A stretch of DNA of 64,000 nt from Intestinibacillus massiliensis (GTDB lineage: Bacteria; Bacillota; Clostridia; Oscillospirales; Butyricicoccaceae), in assembly GCA_029267335.1 (NCBI GenBank), contig JAJUJC010000002.1, forward strand, positions 124,001 through 188,000, in the 5' to 3' direction. The position numbers and the translations under genes were made by a program. Positions 1-8,194 of the stretch are shown here, piece by piece. Position 1 is the stretch's first letter. Every line of letters begins with the position of its first letter. The notes beneath the pieces are model-generated. The model ran no database searches. It had not been told where the DNA came from and saw nothing but the letters and a program-made list of their open reading frames with translations.

Positions 1-912
1 GGTCAGTGCACTTTCGGTCAGCTTGCCGCCGGACAGCGCACGCAGCGCAGGGTCAAGCGGCAGACGCACCCATGCGCCGTTCGGCACGCCAAAATCGGTG
101 AGCGGACCTTTGAGATAGAGTGCGCTGTCCGGACGGCTGATGACGCAGGAATACGTCGCGTTTTGCAGCTGTGAGAGCAGGTTTGCCACGCCCTCGGATA
201 CCGCGTCGCTGTCCTGCGCGAGCGCGGAAGTCAGCGCGGCGATGTCGGTCGTAACCTGAATGTCAAGCGCCGCTGAGGTCGTATCGCGCGTGCCGGAATA
301 GTTCACTTTCATAGGCACGGCGAAGTCGCCATTCGCCGCGTGCACCGTGTAGAGCACGCTCAGTGTGCCCGACACCGCGCGGCTGTCCGTGGGTGCGAGC
401 AGCGCAAGATAGCGATCCATCACCGTGAAATCGTTCGTGTTCACCGCGCCGCGCTTTGCCGCATCCACGATGACCACCGTGCGCGCTGCGGCATCCCAAC
501 CCACATTCGCGCCGAACGCCTGCGCCGCAAAGCGCACGGGCACATAGGTGCGCCCGTTTTCGAGGAAGCTCTTCGCGTCGGTCACGGCGGCGCGGGTCTC
601 GCCCTGCTCGGTGACGGTCACGGTCTTTTGCCCGATGACAAGCTGCACGGCTGTGCCGTCCCGCGTCGCAGACACGGTCTGGGTTTTGGCGTCCCAGCCG
701 ACCGTCGCGCCCATCGCCTCAAAGATCGCGCGCAGCGGCACATAGGTGCGTCCGCCGCGCAGCAGCGGCTGTCCCCCCGCTGCGGTAAATTGCAGCGCCG
801 TGCCGTCGACCGTGACCGCGATTGTATTCGCGGCGAACGCGGCAGGCGCACTCATGCCGAGCAGCGCCGTACTCAAAAGCACGGCGAGCAGCCGCGAAAT
901 CATCCTTTTCAT
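1..912 (-). CDS. Exported copper amine oxidase-like stalk-domain protein, C-terminus outside the window
   Basis: The frame is open for 304 codons from the ATG at 912 to the window edge. An AAGGAGTGGG ribosome binding site precedes the start. A basic N-terminus (MKRMISR) and a hydrophobic stretch ending AAFAAN form a signal peptide. Two copies of the motif RTYVP(L/V)R, each followed by a G-W-D motif (GWDA), identify copper amine oxidase N-terminal-type domains. In Clostridia these are non-catalytic stalk domains on secreted proteins. The remaining visible sequence, from about residue 120, is not recognised. The protein probably acts outside the membrane. The S41-like protein at 30374 has similar C-terminal repeats. 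The family call is firm, but the role is unknown because the rest is missing. Confidence 0.8.
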   Translation of the reverse strand, partial: MKRMISRLLAVLLSTALLGMSAPAAFAANTIAVTVDGTALQFTAAGGQPLLRGGRTYVPLRAIFEAMGATVGWDAKTQTVSATRDGTAVQLVIGQKTVTVTEQGETRAAVTDAKSFLENGRTYVPVRFAAQAFGANVGWDAAARTVVIVDAAKRGAVNTNDFTVMDRYLALLAPTDSRAVSGTLSVLYTVHAANGDFAVPMKVNYSGTRDTTSAALDIQVTTDIAALTSALAQDSDAVSEGVANLLSQLQNATYSCVISRPDSALYLKGPLTDFGVPNGAWVRLPLDPALRALSGGKLTESALT

Positions 913-1147
913 ATGTTCCCACTCCTTATTCTTTTGGAAATACTCTTTCCAATAAGACTATCACATCGGCACGCAAAGCACAATGCCCGCCTGTCGCCAA
1001 AACCTTCGTTTTTTCTTCACATAAGGTTCACAAACCGTTCACAACTGGGTCGTTTCGCGGTAGTATACTGAGTACATCAACAAGAGATTGTTGATAAAGA
1101 AGATATGTCGGTATCTTTTCGTTTCTCTTTACCCCCCTAAGTTTTAT

Positions 1148-1192
1148 AAAAACAGCAAAGGACGTCCATCCCCCGGATGTCCTTTGCTGTGA
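1148..1192 (-). terminator. Hairpin with a U-tract on the minus strand
   Basis: ACAGCAAAGGAC (1152-1163) pairs perfectly with GTCCTTTGCTGT (1179-1190). On the minus strand the stem runs into TTTTTATAAAAC. No minus-strand gene lies immediately upstream, so it may end antisense transcription or be part of a small RNA. Confidence 0.45.
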
Positions 1193-1245
1193 ACCCCCAC
1201 TTTTTTCTACCTTTTTTTCTCTTTTGACACCGCGTTTTCGGACGC

Positions 1246-1288
1246 AGGGCTGTTTTTCGGAACTACATCGAAAAGCAGCCCTTTTTTC
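1246..1288 (+). terminator. Rho-independent terminator
   Basis: AGGGCTGTTTTTCG pairs with CGAAAAGCAGCCCT (one G-U pair), followed by TTTTTT. It lies upstream of the ZIP gene with no plus-strand ORF before it, so it would end a short untranslated transcript. Confidence 0.6.
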
Positions 1289-1383
1289 TGCGCAAAAGAC
1301 GCGTAATTTCCCATAGGCGTACGGCGCATAGTGTGCTATACTCTCAGATAGGAAAACCGAAATTTAAAAAGGGAGGTGACACT

Positions 1384-2172
1384 ATGGATCATATGACAAC
1401 AGTTTTGATCGGTGTAGGGATTCCGCTGCTCGGTACGACGCTCGGCGCGGCGATGGTATTTCTTCTGAAAAACGAAATGCGCGAGGGCGTGCGCAAGGCG
1501 CTGCTCGGCTTTGCGTCGGGCGTGATGATCGCGGCGTCGGTCTGGTCGCTGCTCATCCCTGCGATTGATATGGACGAGGCGGCGGGCGGACGGGGCTGGC
1601 CCGCCGCACTCATCGGCTTTCTGCTCGGCATCGGCTTTTTGCTGCTGCTCGATACGGTCATCCCCCATTTGCACATGGACTCGGATAAGCCCGAGGGCAG
1701 ACCGAGCAAACTGGGCAAGTCGCTCATGCTCGTGCTTGCGGTGACGCTGCACAATCTGCCCGAGGGCATGGCGGTCGGCGTTGTGCTCGCAGGCGCGCTG
1801 TCGGGCAGCGCGGTCATCACGACGACGGGGGCGCTCGCGCTCGCGGTCGGCATCGCCATCCAGAATGTGCCCGAGGGTGCGATCATCTCCATGCCGCTCA
1901 TCGCAAACGGTCTGAGCCGTCGCCGCGCGTTCGGCTACGGCTTGGCGTCGGGTGTGGTCGAGCCGGTCGGTGCGCTGCTGACCATTGGGCTGACTGCGCT
2001 CGTGCGCCCTGTGCTGCCCTATATCCTGGCATTTGCGGCGGGCGCGATGCTCTATGTCGTGGTCGAGGAGCTCATCCCGGAAGCACAGGCGGGTGAACAC
2101 AGCAACATCGGAACGATCGGTGCGGCACTCGGCTTCGCGCTCATGATGGTGCTCGACGTTGCACTGGGTTAA
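1384..2172 (+). CDS. ZIP family metal (zinc) transporter
   Basis: This 262-residue polytopic membrane protein has about eight hydrophobic segments. Two histidine-glutamate motifs in the middle, HNLPEGMAVG and a related QNVPEGAIIS, are the metal-pathway signatures of ZIP (ZupT-like) transporters, which move Zn2+ and sometimes Fe2+ or Mn2+ into the cytoplasm. A short loop with HLHMD may also bind metal. I chose the ATG at 1384 because GGGAGGTG sits five bases upstream; the upstream ATG at 1333 has no such site. The gene is monocistronic, with its own terminator. The metal cannot be deduced from sequence. Confidence 0.9.
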   Translation: MDHMTTVLIGVGIPLLGTTLGAAMVFLLKNEMREGVRKALLGFASGVMIAASVWSLLIPAIDMDEAAGGRGWPAALIGFLLGIGFLLLLDTVIPHLHMDSDKPEGRPSKLGKSLMLVLAVTLHNLPEGMAVGVVLAGALSGSAVITTTGALALAVGIAIQNVPEGAIISMPLIANGLSRRRAFGYGLASGVVEPVGALLTIGLTALVRPVLPYILAFAAGAMLYVVVEELIPEAQAGEHSNIGTIGAALGFALMMVLDVALG

Positions 2173-2179
2173 GAAACAG

Positions 2180-2220
2180 AAAACGCCGCCTGATAATCGA
2201 TCAGGCGGCGTTTTCCTTTT
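2180..2220 (+). terminator. Terminator of the ZIP gene
   Basis: AAACGCCGCCTGAT (2181-2194) pairs with ATCAGGCGGCGTTT (2200-2213), followed by TTCCTTTT. A-runs on the other side make it potentially bidirectional, so it could also serve the convergent sugar-binding gene. A GC hairpin at 2246-2276 has no U-tract. Confidence 0.8.
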
Positions 2221-2298
2221 GCCGAGGGGGAAGCCGCGGCGTGTTGCCGCACGGTCAGAGAGGGGGCCCGTGCGGCCGCGCCGCGTGTTGGGGCAAAA

Positions 2299-3309
2299 TT
2301 ACTTCTTCTGATACTGTGCAACGTTGTCCTTGTTGATCCAGATGCACTCGGTATAGCTTGTCGGCTGTACGGTTTCGCCGTTCAGCAGCTTGACCATCGT
2401 GTCCACGCCGAGCGCGCCCTGACCGGGTGCGTCCTGCGAGATCGTACCCGACAGACGACCGGCTGCGATCGCTGCGACGGCGTCATCGACGGCGTCGATG
2501 CCATAGACCTTGATCTTATCCTGTAAGCCGGCATCCTCGACTGCCTTGAGCGCGCCCATTGCCATGCCGTCGTTCTGTGCGACGATCGCATTGAGCTCGG
2601 TGCCGGTCTGGAGCCAGTTCTCAACGAGCGTGAGCGCGTCGGCAGTGACCCAGTTTGCGGTCTCATCAAACACCATTTTCACATTGGGATTGGCTTTCAG
2701 CACCTTGTCGTAGCCCTGCTTGCGGATGAGCTGACCGTCGGAACCCATCGGACCATACAGCACGGCGATATTGCCCTTGCCGCCCAGTTCCTCACAGACC
2801 TTGGTCATTTGCAGCTCGCCTGCCTTGGAATCGTCGCCGCCGCAATAGGCCTTGGCATACTGCTCCTGGCCGCTCATTTTCTGTACCACGGTAATGACCG
2901 GGATCTTTGCGTCATTGGCTTCCTTGACTGCGGGTACGATGCCGTCGACCGAGACCGGCTCGACCAGAATGCCGTCATAGCCGGAGTTGATCGCCTGCTC
3001 GATCTGGCTCGTCTGCGTCGCCTGATCCTGCTTGCCGTCAAATACATCGACGGTCACGCCCAGTTCCTCGCCCTTTGCCTTTGCGCCTGCAGAAACCGCG
3101 GTCGTAAAGGCGTTGGTCTGGTGGCTCATGCACAGCGCGATGCGGTAGTTTTTGCCGCTTGCCGTGCCGGCAGCAGCATCCCCCGACGCTGCCGCATCGG
3201 TTTTCGTGCCTGCTGCGTCGTCGGTCTTTGCTGTGTCCGCACCGCCGCACGCCGTCATCGTCAGCGCCATCGCGCCTGCCATCAGCATTGCCAAAAGTCT
3301 CTTTTTCAT
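2299..3309 (-). CDS. Sugar ABC transporter substrate-binding lipoprotein (ribose/galactose type)
   Basis: This 336-residue protein starts with a lipoprotein signal peptide ending TMTACGG, where Cys is the lipidation site. An acidic, Ala-rich linker precedes a family 1 periplasmic-binding domain of the RbsB type: YRIALCMSHQTNAFT at the start, then GYDGILVEPVSVDGIVPAV, and INKDNVAQYQKK at the end. It should sit on the outer face of the membrane and deliver a sugar to the permease at 3372. It is last in the ATPase-permease-binding protein order, 62 bases after the permease. The ligand is not evident; ribose, galactose or another aldose are all possible. Confidence 0.9.
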   Translation of the reverse strand: MKKRLLAMLMAGAMALTMTACGGADTAKTDDAAGTKTDAAASGDAAAGTASGKNYRIALCMSHQTNAFTTAVSAGAKAKGEELGVTVDVFDGKQDQATQTSQIEQAINSGYDGILVEPVSVDGIVPAVKEANDAKIPVITVVQKMSGQEQYAKAYCGGDDSKAGELQMTKVCEELGGKGNIAVLYGPMGSDGQLIRKQGYDKVLKANPNVKMVFDETANWVTADALTLVENWLQTGTELNAIVAQNDGMAMGALKAVEDAGLQDKIKVYGIDAVDDAVAAIAAGRLSGTISQDAPGQGALGVDTMVKLLNGETVQPTSYTECIWINKDNVAQYQKK

Positions 3310-3371
3310 GGATAAGCCCTCCTAATATTGTCCCTTTTTTCAGTGGTTGTTATATCATCGGCGTGCGCAAA

Positions 3372-4349
3372 CTATGCTTTTTTGCCCTTGCCGCGGATAT
3401 CCATCAGTACCGCGAAAATAATGATAAATCCCTTGATGATGAGCTGGAAATTGGAATTGACGCGCAGGATGTCCAGACCGTTCGAGATGACCGCGAGCAT
3501 GAGCGCGCCGATGACGACACCGTGCCATTTGCCGGAGCCGCCCGACATGGATACGCCACCGATGACGACCGCTGCGATCGCATCCATTTCATAGGACTGT
3601 CCTGCGGTGGGCGAGCCGGTGATCGTACGGGAAGCGACGAGCAGACCCGCAAGTCCGGCGAGCACGCCCGAGATCGTATAGACCGCCACGCGCAGACGGC
3701 GCACATTGATGCCGGACACCTCCGCCGCGGTCTGGTTGCCGCCGATGGCATAAATGCGGCGGCCGAAGATGGTCTTATTGAGAATGAACGCGCAAATTGC
3801 TACGATGATAACCAGATAAAACGCGAGATACGGGATGCCCGCAAGCTTTCCGGAGGCGATCTTTTCAAATTTAGCCGTGACGTCAAAGACCGGAGAGCCG
3901 CCCGAAACGATGAGCGCAAGCCCGCGCACGATCGTCATAGAACCCAGGGTGACGATAAAGGGCGGGATGCCGCCATAGGCGATGCCCACGCCGTTGAACA
4001 CGCCCACCAATGCCCCGACGAGCAGTGCGGCGAGGATGGGCACGAGAAAGGGATACTGCCCTGCGCCGGTCGTCGCCCCCGTTGCCGCCGGATGCGCACA
4101 CATACACGCGACTACACCCGACAGACCGACGATCGAGCCGACCGAAAGGTCGATGCCGTCTGATAAGATGACAAACAGCATGCCCATCGCGAGGATGCCG
4201 TTCACCGAGGTCTGCTTCAATACGTTGATAAAGTTTTTCGCGTTTGCAAATTTACCGCCCGAGATGACCGACAGCGCGATGACCAGAACCAAAAAGATCA
4301 GCAGCAGTCCGAAATCCTTCATTAAATGCTTATTTTTCATTTTATCCAT
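3372..4349 (-). CDS. Sugar ABC transporter permease (RbsC type)
   Basis: This 325-residue integral membrane protein has eight to ten hydrophobic segments and the RbsC-family hallmarks GMLFVILSDGIDLSVGS and, near the C-terminus, AAVVIGGVSMSGGSGK. It forms the channel of the importer encoded by its neighbours. The ATG at 4349 has GGGGAG eight bases upstream. A GTG at 4358 that overlaps the ATPase stop codon as GTGA is a less likely start. The short overlap or spacing with the ATPase shows cotranscription and translational coupling. Confidence 0.88.
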   Translation of the reverse strand: MDKMKNKHLMKDFGLLLIFLVLVIALSVISGGKFANAKNFINVLKQTSVNGILAMGMLFVILSDGIDLSVGSIVGLSGVVACMCAHPAATGATTGAGQYPFLVPILAALLVGALVGVFNGVGIAYGGIPPFIVTLGSMTIVRGLALIVSGGSPVFDVTAKFEKIASGKLAGIPYLAFYLVIIVAICAFILNKTIFGRRIYAIGGNQTAAEVSGINVRRLRVAVYTISGVLAGLAGLLVASRTITGSPTAGQSYEMDAIAAVVIGGVSMSGGSGKWHGVVIGALMLAVISNGLDILRVNSNFQLIIKGFIIIFAVLMDIRGKGKKA

Positions 4350-4354
4350 TGCTC

Positions 4355-5845
4355 TCACTCCCCAAATTGTGCGGCATATGTCATGATGCGCTCCTGCGAG
4401 AACGCGCTGCGCTCGACCTCGCCGGTCAGCCGCCCCTCCGCCATGACAATGATTCGATCGGCAAGCCCCATGACCTCGGGGATCTCGGACGAGATGACGA
4501 TGACCGCCTTGCCTGCCTGGACCATCTCCCCGATGAGCAGATAAATATCGCGCTTGGCGCCGACGTCGATGCCGCGTGTCGGCTCATCGAGAATGATGAT
4601 GTCCGGCTCGGTGACGAGCCACTTGGCAATGACCACCTTTTGCTGGTTGCCGCCGGACAGGTTGCCGACGAGCTGCTCCGGTCCGGGCGTCTTGATCGAC
4701 AGCTCCTCGATATAGCGGTTCGCGATGCTTTTTTCTTTCGCGTGGTCGATCAGACCGGACGGAAACAGCCGCTTGAGCTCGACCAATGTGACATTTTCTG
4801 CGACCGAGCCGTCCAGATTCAGACCGGTGAATTTGCGATCCTCCGTAATGAGTGCCAATTTGTGTGCAATGGCATGCGCAGGCGTATCCAGTTTGACCGG
4901 TTTGCCGCCGATGAGGATGTCTCCCGCCGATTTGCGGCGCATCCCGAAGATGGTCTCGACAAGCTCGCTGCGTCCCGCGCCGACCAGTCCTGCAATGCCG
5001 AGCACCTCGCCGCGGCGCAGCGTGAAGCTGACGTTCCGCACGCGGCTGCCCATCGACAGACCGCGCACCTCGAGCAGTGTTTCACCGATCTGCGCGTCCG
5101 CCTTGGGGAATACCTCGGTGATGTCACGACCGACCATCATGCGGATGAGCTGCTCGCTCGTCATGTGCGCGGCGGCGTCCGTCCCGATGAATTTACCGTC
5201 GCGCAGCACCGTGATCGTATCGCAGATCTTGAAGATTTCGTCCATTTTGTGCGAGATATAGATGATCGCCACGCCTTCGCTGCGCAGGCGGCGGATCTGC
5301 GTGAACAGCGTATCGACCTCGCGGTCTGTGATCGCGGAAGTCGGTTCGTCCATCACGATGACCTTGGCTTCGATGGAGATCGCCTTGACGATCTCAATGA
5401 GCTGACACTGTGCGACCGACAGATCGCGCATGTAAGCGGTCGCGGAAATGTCGATGCCCAGCTTTTGCAGCAGCGCGGCAGTCTCCTTCTGCATGGTCTT
5501 TTGGTCGACCAGCATCCCGCGCTTTTTTTCCCGCCCGATGTAAATGTTTTCGTACACCTGCATATCCAGAATCGGATTGAGCTCCTGGTGGATCATCGCG
5601 ATGCCGCGATCCATCGCGTCGCGCGGATTGCGCACGGTAAACGGCTGTCCGTCAAAGACCAGTTCGCCTGCGTCCGCCGTATAGATGCCCATGAGGATCT
5701 TCATCAGCGTGGATTTACCCGCGCCGTTTTCCCCCATGAGCGCGTGCACCTCGCCCGGTCGGATGCGCAGCGTAACATCATCGAGTACCTTTACGCCCGG
5801 GAATGATTTTGCGATATGGTTCATCTCCAGTACGAATTCCGCCAT
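4355..5845 (-). CDS. Sugar ABC transporter ATP-binding protein (RbsA/MglA type)
   Basis: This 496-residue protein has two fused nucleotide-binding domains, as in RbsA and MglA. The first has GENGAGKST and VIVMDEPTSAI. The second has GLVGAGRSE, LSGGNQQKV and ILDEPTRGID. The arginine in the second Walker A (GAGRSE) is usual for this family, where only one site hydrolyses efficiently. It powers the permease at 3372. The ATG at 5845 has AGGAGGGG upstream; the longer frame to 5911 runs into the terminator hairpin and is rejected. All motifs are intact here, unlike the paralogue at 6866. Confidence 0.92.
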   Translation of the reverse strand: MAEFVLEMNHIAKSFPGVKVLDDVTLRIRPGEVHALMGENGAGKSTLMKILMGIYTADAGELVFDGQPFTVRNPRDAMDRGIAMIHQELNPILDMQVYENIYIGREKKRGMLVDQKTMQKETAALLQKLGIDISATAYMRDLSVAQCQLIEIVKAISIEAKVIVMDEPTSAITDREVDTLFTQIRRLRSEGVAIIYISHKMDEIFKICDTITVLRDGKFIGTDAAAHMTSEQLIRMMVGRDITEVFPKADAQIGETLLEVRGLSMGSRVRNVSFTLRRGEVLGIAGLVGAGRSELVETIFGMRRKSAGDILIGGKPVKLDTPAHAIAHKLALITEDRKFTGLNLDGSVAENVTLVELKRLFPSGLIDHAKEKSIANRYIEELSIKTPGPEQLVGNLSGGNQQKVVIAKWLVTEPDIIILDEPTRGIDVGAKRDIYLLIGEMVQAGKAVIVISSEIPEVMGLADRIIVMAEGRLTGEVERSAFSQERIMTYAAQFGE

Positions 5846-5882
5846 GCGTTTCCCCCTCCTTGCCCCTTTTTTGGTTGCTCCC

Positions 5883-5911
5883 ATCATACAAAAAATCCGC
5901 CCCCTGTACAA
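5883..5911 (-). promoter_or_regulatory. Promoter of the sugar importer, nested in the upstream terminator
   Basis: On the minus strand TTGTAC (5906-5911) and TATGAT (5883-5888) are separated by 17 bases. The -35 lies in the loop and the spacer in the 3' arm of the terminator at 5888-5926. It would give the importer its own transcript. Confidence 0.5.
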
Positions 5912-5926
5912 TGGGGCGGATTTTAC
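5888..5926 (-). terminator. Terminator of the regulatory/permease operon
   Basis: On the minus strand AAAATCCGCCCC pairs with GGGGCGGATTTT around a nine-base loop and continues into TTTTTTG. It separates the two sugar ABC units. Confidence 0.75.
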
Positions 5927-5942
5927 ATGATGGGGGACAAAA

Positions 5943-6869
5943 TTAAGATTTTGTTATTTTTGTGGAAATTGCAAGAAATAGGATGCCGCCTTTTATCAGG
6001 TTTTGATAATAATACGGCGTGCGCAGGCCGATAAACGCCGTACTGAGCGTGGCGAGCAGCAGCGTGGCGCACACCACGGGCAGGATCTTTCCGCGTCCGC
6101 CCTGAAAACCCACCCCGCCGAGCGCGGCGGCGGTCATGACGTCGAGCACGGATTCGCCTCCCGCGTCGAGCGACGCAAGCCCGATCCGTCCGGTGAAGGC
6201 GATCGCGCCGCACGCACACAGCAAGCTGCACAGCGCAAACGCGAGCACGCGTGTGCGGCGCACCGGCACACCCGCGCGCTCCGCTGTGCTTTCGTCGCTG
6301 CCCACGGCATAAAAAAATTTTCCCCAGTAGGTGTGGTGCAGGATCAGACCGGCGAGGAGCACGGTGCCCGCGAACAACAGCGAGCAAAACGAAAACCGAC
6401 CGATTTTGGCGGACACCATGCGCTCGAGCGAGCCCGGAATATTAAACAGCGGAAGCCCGCGTGCGACAATGTAGGTCACGCCTTGCAGCGTGACGGCGGC
6501 GGCAATCGTTGCGACCATGGAATTGAGCCGGCGCGTTTGAATGAGCCAGCCGAGCGTTCCGCCGATCACAAGCGCACACGCCATCGTCAGCAGCATTGCG
6601 ACCGGCAGGACGATGCCCTGTTTCATGAGATAGACGCATAAAACGCCGTAAAGCGAGGTCTGTGCGCCGATCGACAGGTCAATATCGCCGCAAATCAACA
6701 CAAACAGCATGCCGATCGCAAGAATGCCCGTGATGGATGCCTGTGTGAGGATGTTAAAATACATGCCCACATGATGAAAGCCGGGCACACACGCGCGGCA
6801 TACGAGCAGCAGCCCGAACAGCGCCGCGGCAACATAGGCGCCCGCATCCGCGCGAAGCGTTTTTTTCAT
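5943..6869 (-). CDS. Second sugar-type ABC permease (RbsC type)
   Basis: This 308-residue membrane protein resembles the permease at 3372: GMLFVLICGDIDLSIGAQ near residue 60 and TAAALGGVGFQGGRGK near the C-terminus, with eight or more hydrophobic segments. The ATG at 6869 overlaps the stop of the preceding gene as ATGA and has GGGAGGA upstream, so it is translationally coupled to the degenerate ATPase. No substrate-binding gene lies in this operon. It may share the binding protein at 2299, or it may act with the pseudo-ATPase as a sensor instead of an importer (inference). Confidence 0.85.
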   Translation of the reverse strand: MKKTLRADAGAYVAAALFGLLLVCRACVPGFHHVGMYFNILTQASITGILAIGMLFVLICGDIDLSIGAQTSLYGVLCVYLMKQGIVLPVAMLLTMACALVIGGTLGWLIQTRRLNSMVATIAAAVTLQGVTYIVARGLPLFNIPGSLERMVSAKIGRFSFCSLLFAGTVLLAGLILHHTYWGKFFYAVGSDESTAERAGVPVRRTRVLAFALCSLLCACGAIAFTGRIGLASLDAGGESVLDVMTAAALGGVGFQGGRGKILPVVCATLLLATLSTAFIGLRTPYYYQNLIKGGILFLAISTKITKS

Positions 6870-8194
6870 ACCGTATCCTCCCGCAAAGTCCCGCCTTCCC
6901 AATAGAGCAGCGACGCCGGATTGTCAAACAGCTCCTCCGCGCCCGAGGTGATGTGCACGACACAGCAGCCGTCCGCAAGCAGGCTTTGCGTCGCCTGTGC
7001 GAACACCGCACGGTCCGCGCGGTCTGCGCTCGGATGCTCAAGCACATAGACACGCGTCCCGCGCAGCGAGGCGCGATAGAGCAGCAGACTGAGCTGTTCG
7101 CCGTGCGTCAGCCGATCCGGCGTGCCCGAGAGCTGTGCGTCGCGCAGACCGGTGTGGGCGGCGCACTCCTGCCGCACCAGTCGGCGCATGCGCGCCCGAA
7201 TATGCCAAAACGGGCCGGCAATGCGCGTGGACACTGCGAGCAGCAAATTGTCAAGGATGTCCATGCCCGTGACCCAACTGTGCGCAGCGGCGTCTGCACC
7301 GAGCACCGCGGGCGCGGGCAGCTTTTCTTTGGCGCATGCATGCGAGAGCGCACGCACAAAATCATGTGCCGTACCGTCGTGGTCGAGGATTGCCACATAA
7401 CTGCCCGCATAAAACTGCCGCGCGCATGCGGTCACGAGCGGCGCACCGGCGGCGTCCTGCGCGAGGGACAGCCGAACGGGGGCGCAGTAGCCGTAGAGAT
7501 AAGGGCGCATCGCCGCGCGTGCGCCATCGAGCGGATGGAGGAGCTTTACGACGCGCCCGCGCTCGATTGCGGCGCAGCGCTGCAAGGAATAGAGAACCTT
7601 GTCCATATACGCAGCGGTGTACAGGACCGTCAAGCCGCGTGCGCGCACGCGGGCGATCGTATCCGCGAGCGCAATGCACTCTTCTACGGTGCAGCCGTCC
7701 GCTGCGCCATCGAGCGCAACAAAGCGCTTGCCTTGCAGCGCCGCACGCACGAGCAGCAGTCTGTGCTGCAACGGAGGCGGCAGCTCCGCAGGAGATGCAT
7801 CCAGATAGCGTTCCAGACCGTACGGCGCAAGCAGCTCGCCGCATAGCCGCCGCAGCCGCCGCGCAGGATACCAAAACCGCCGAAAAGACTGCGCAAGCAG
7901 CAGATTTTCCGCCACGCTCAGACCTTTGAGCAGGCGACTCTCCCGGTCGATGCGCAGGCTGACGCGCTGCAGGGTCTGGGCATCCGTAGGCTGTTCGTCG
8001 AGTAAAATGCAGCCGCCCTGCGGCACGATCTCGCCGCACAGTGCCTGGCACAGGCTGTGCTTGCCCGCGCCCGCCGTGCCCACGATGCCGAAGCCGCTTC
8101 CCGCGGTCAGCAGAATATCAACGTGATCGAGCCGGGGCTGCCCCGCATCGTCGCAGTACACAAGTCCGCAGGCGCGCAAGACCTCATGTTCCAT
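6866..8194 (-). CDS. Degenerate tandem ABC-ATPase (pseudo-ATPase), sugar-transporter family
   Basis: This 442-residue protein has the two-domain layout of RbsA-type ATPases, but most catalytic motifs are altered. Walker A of domain 1 reads GTAGAGKHS (39-47), with His at the usual Thr/Ser after the lysine. Its Walker B reads VALDG (159-163), with Gly in place of the catalytic Glu. In domain 2 the P-loop region is DHDGTAHDF (271-279), the signature is LTHGEQLSL, and LEHPS replaces LDEPT (385-389). Domain landmarks such as LSVAENLLLAQ remain. The reading frame is intact and coupled to both neighbours, so it is under selection and not a fresh pseudogene. It may bind ATP weakly, act structurally, or serve a signalling role. 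The ATG at 8194 has GGGAGAGG upstream. Confidence 0.75.
   Translation of the reverse strand: MEHEVLRACGLVYCDDAGQPRLDHVDILLTAGSGFGIVGTAGAGKHSLCQALCGEIVPQGGCILLDEQPTDAQTLQRVSLRIDRESRLLKGLSVAENLLLAQSFRRFWYPARRLRRLCGELLAPYGLERYLDASPAELPPPLQHRLLLVRAALQGKRFVALDGAADGCTVEECIALADTIARVRARGLTVLYTAAYMDKVLYSLQRCAAIERGRVVKLLHPLDGARAAMRPYLYGYCAPVRLSLAQDAAGAPLVTACARQFYAGSYVAILDHDGTAHDFVRALSHACAKEKLPAPAVLGADAAAHSWVTGMDILDNLLLAVSTRIAGPFWHIRARMRRLVRQECAAHTGLRDAQLSGTPDRLTHGEQLSLLLYRASLRGTRVYVLEHPSADRADRAVFAQATQSLLADGCCVVHITSGAEELFDNPASLLYWEGGTLREDTV

Larger units (their letters stand above)
913..1383. other. Divergent intergenic region with two hairpins
   Basis: This 470-base gap lies between two divergently transcribed genes. 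It holds the stalk-protein ribosome binding site, two direct copies of TTGTGAAC (minus strand, near 1030-1045), a TATACT element at 1064-1069 and two strong hairpins (separate entries). A second TATACT at 1337-1342 probably serves the ZIP gene, although no good -35 is visible. I see no protein-coding frame with a ribosome binding site here. Confidence 0.4.
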
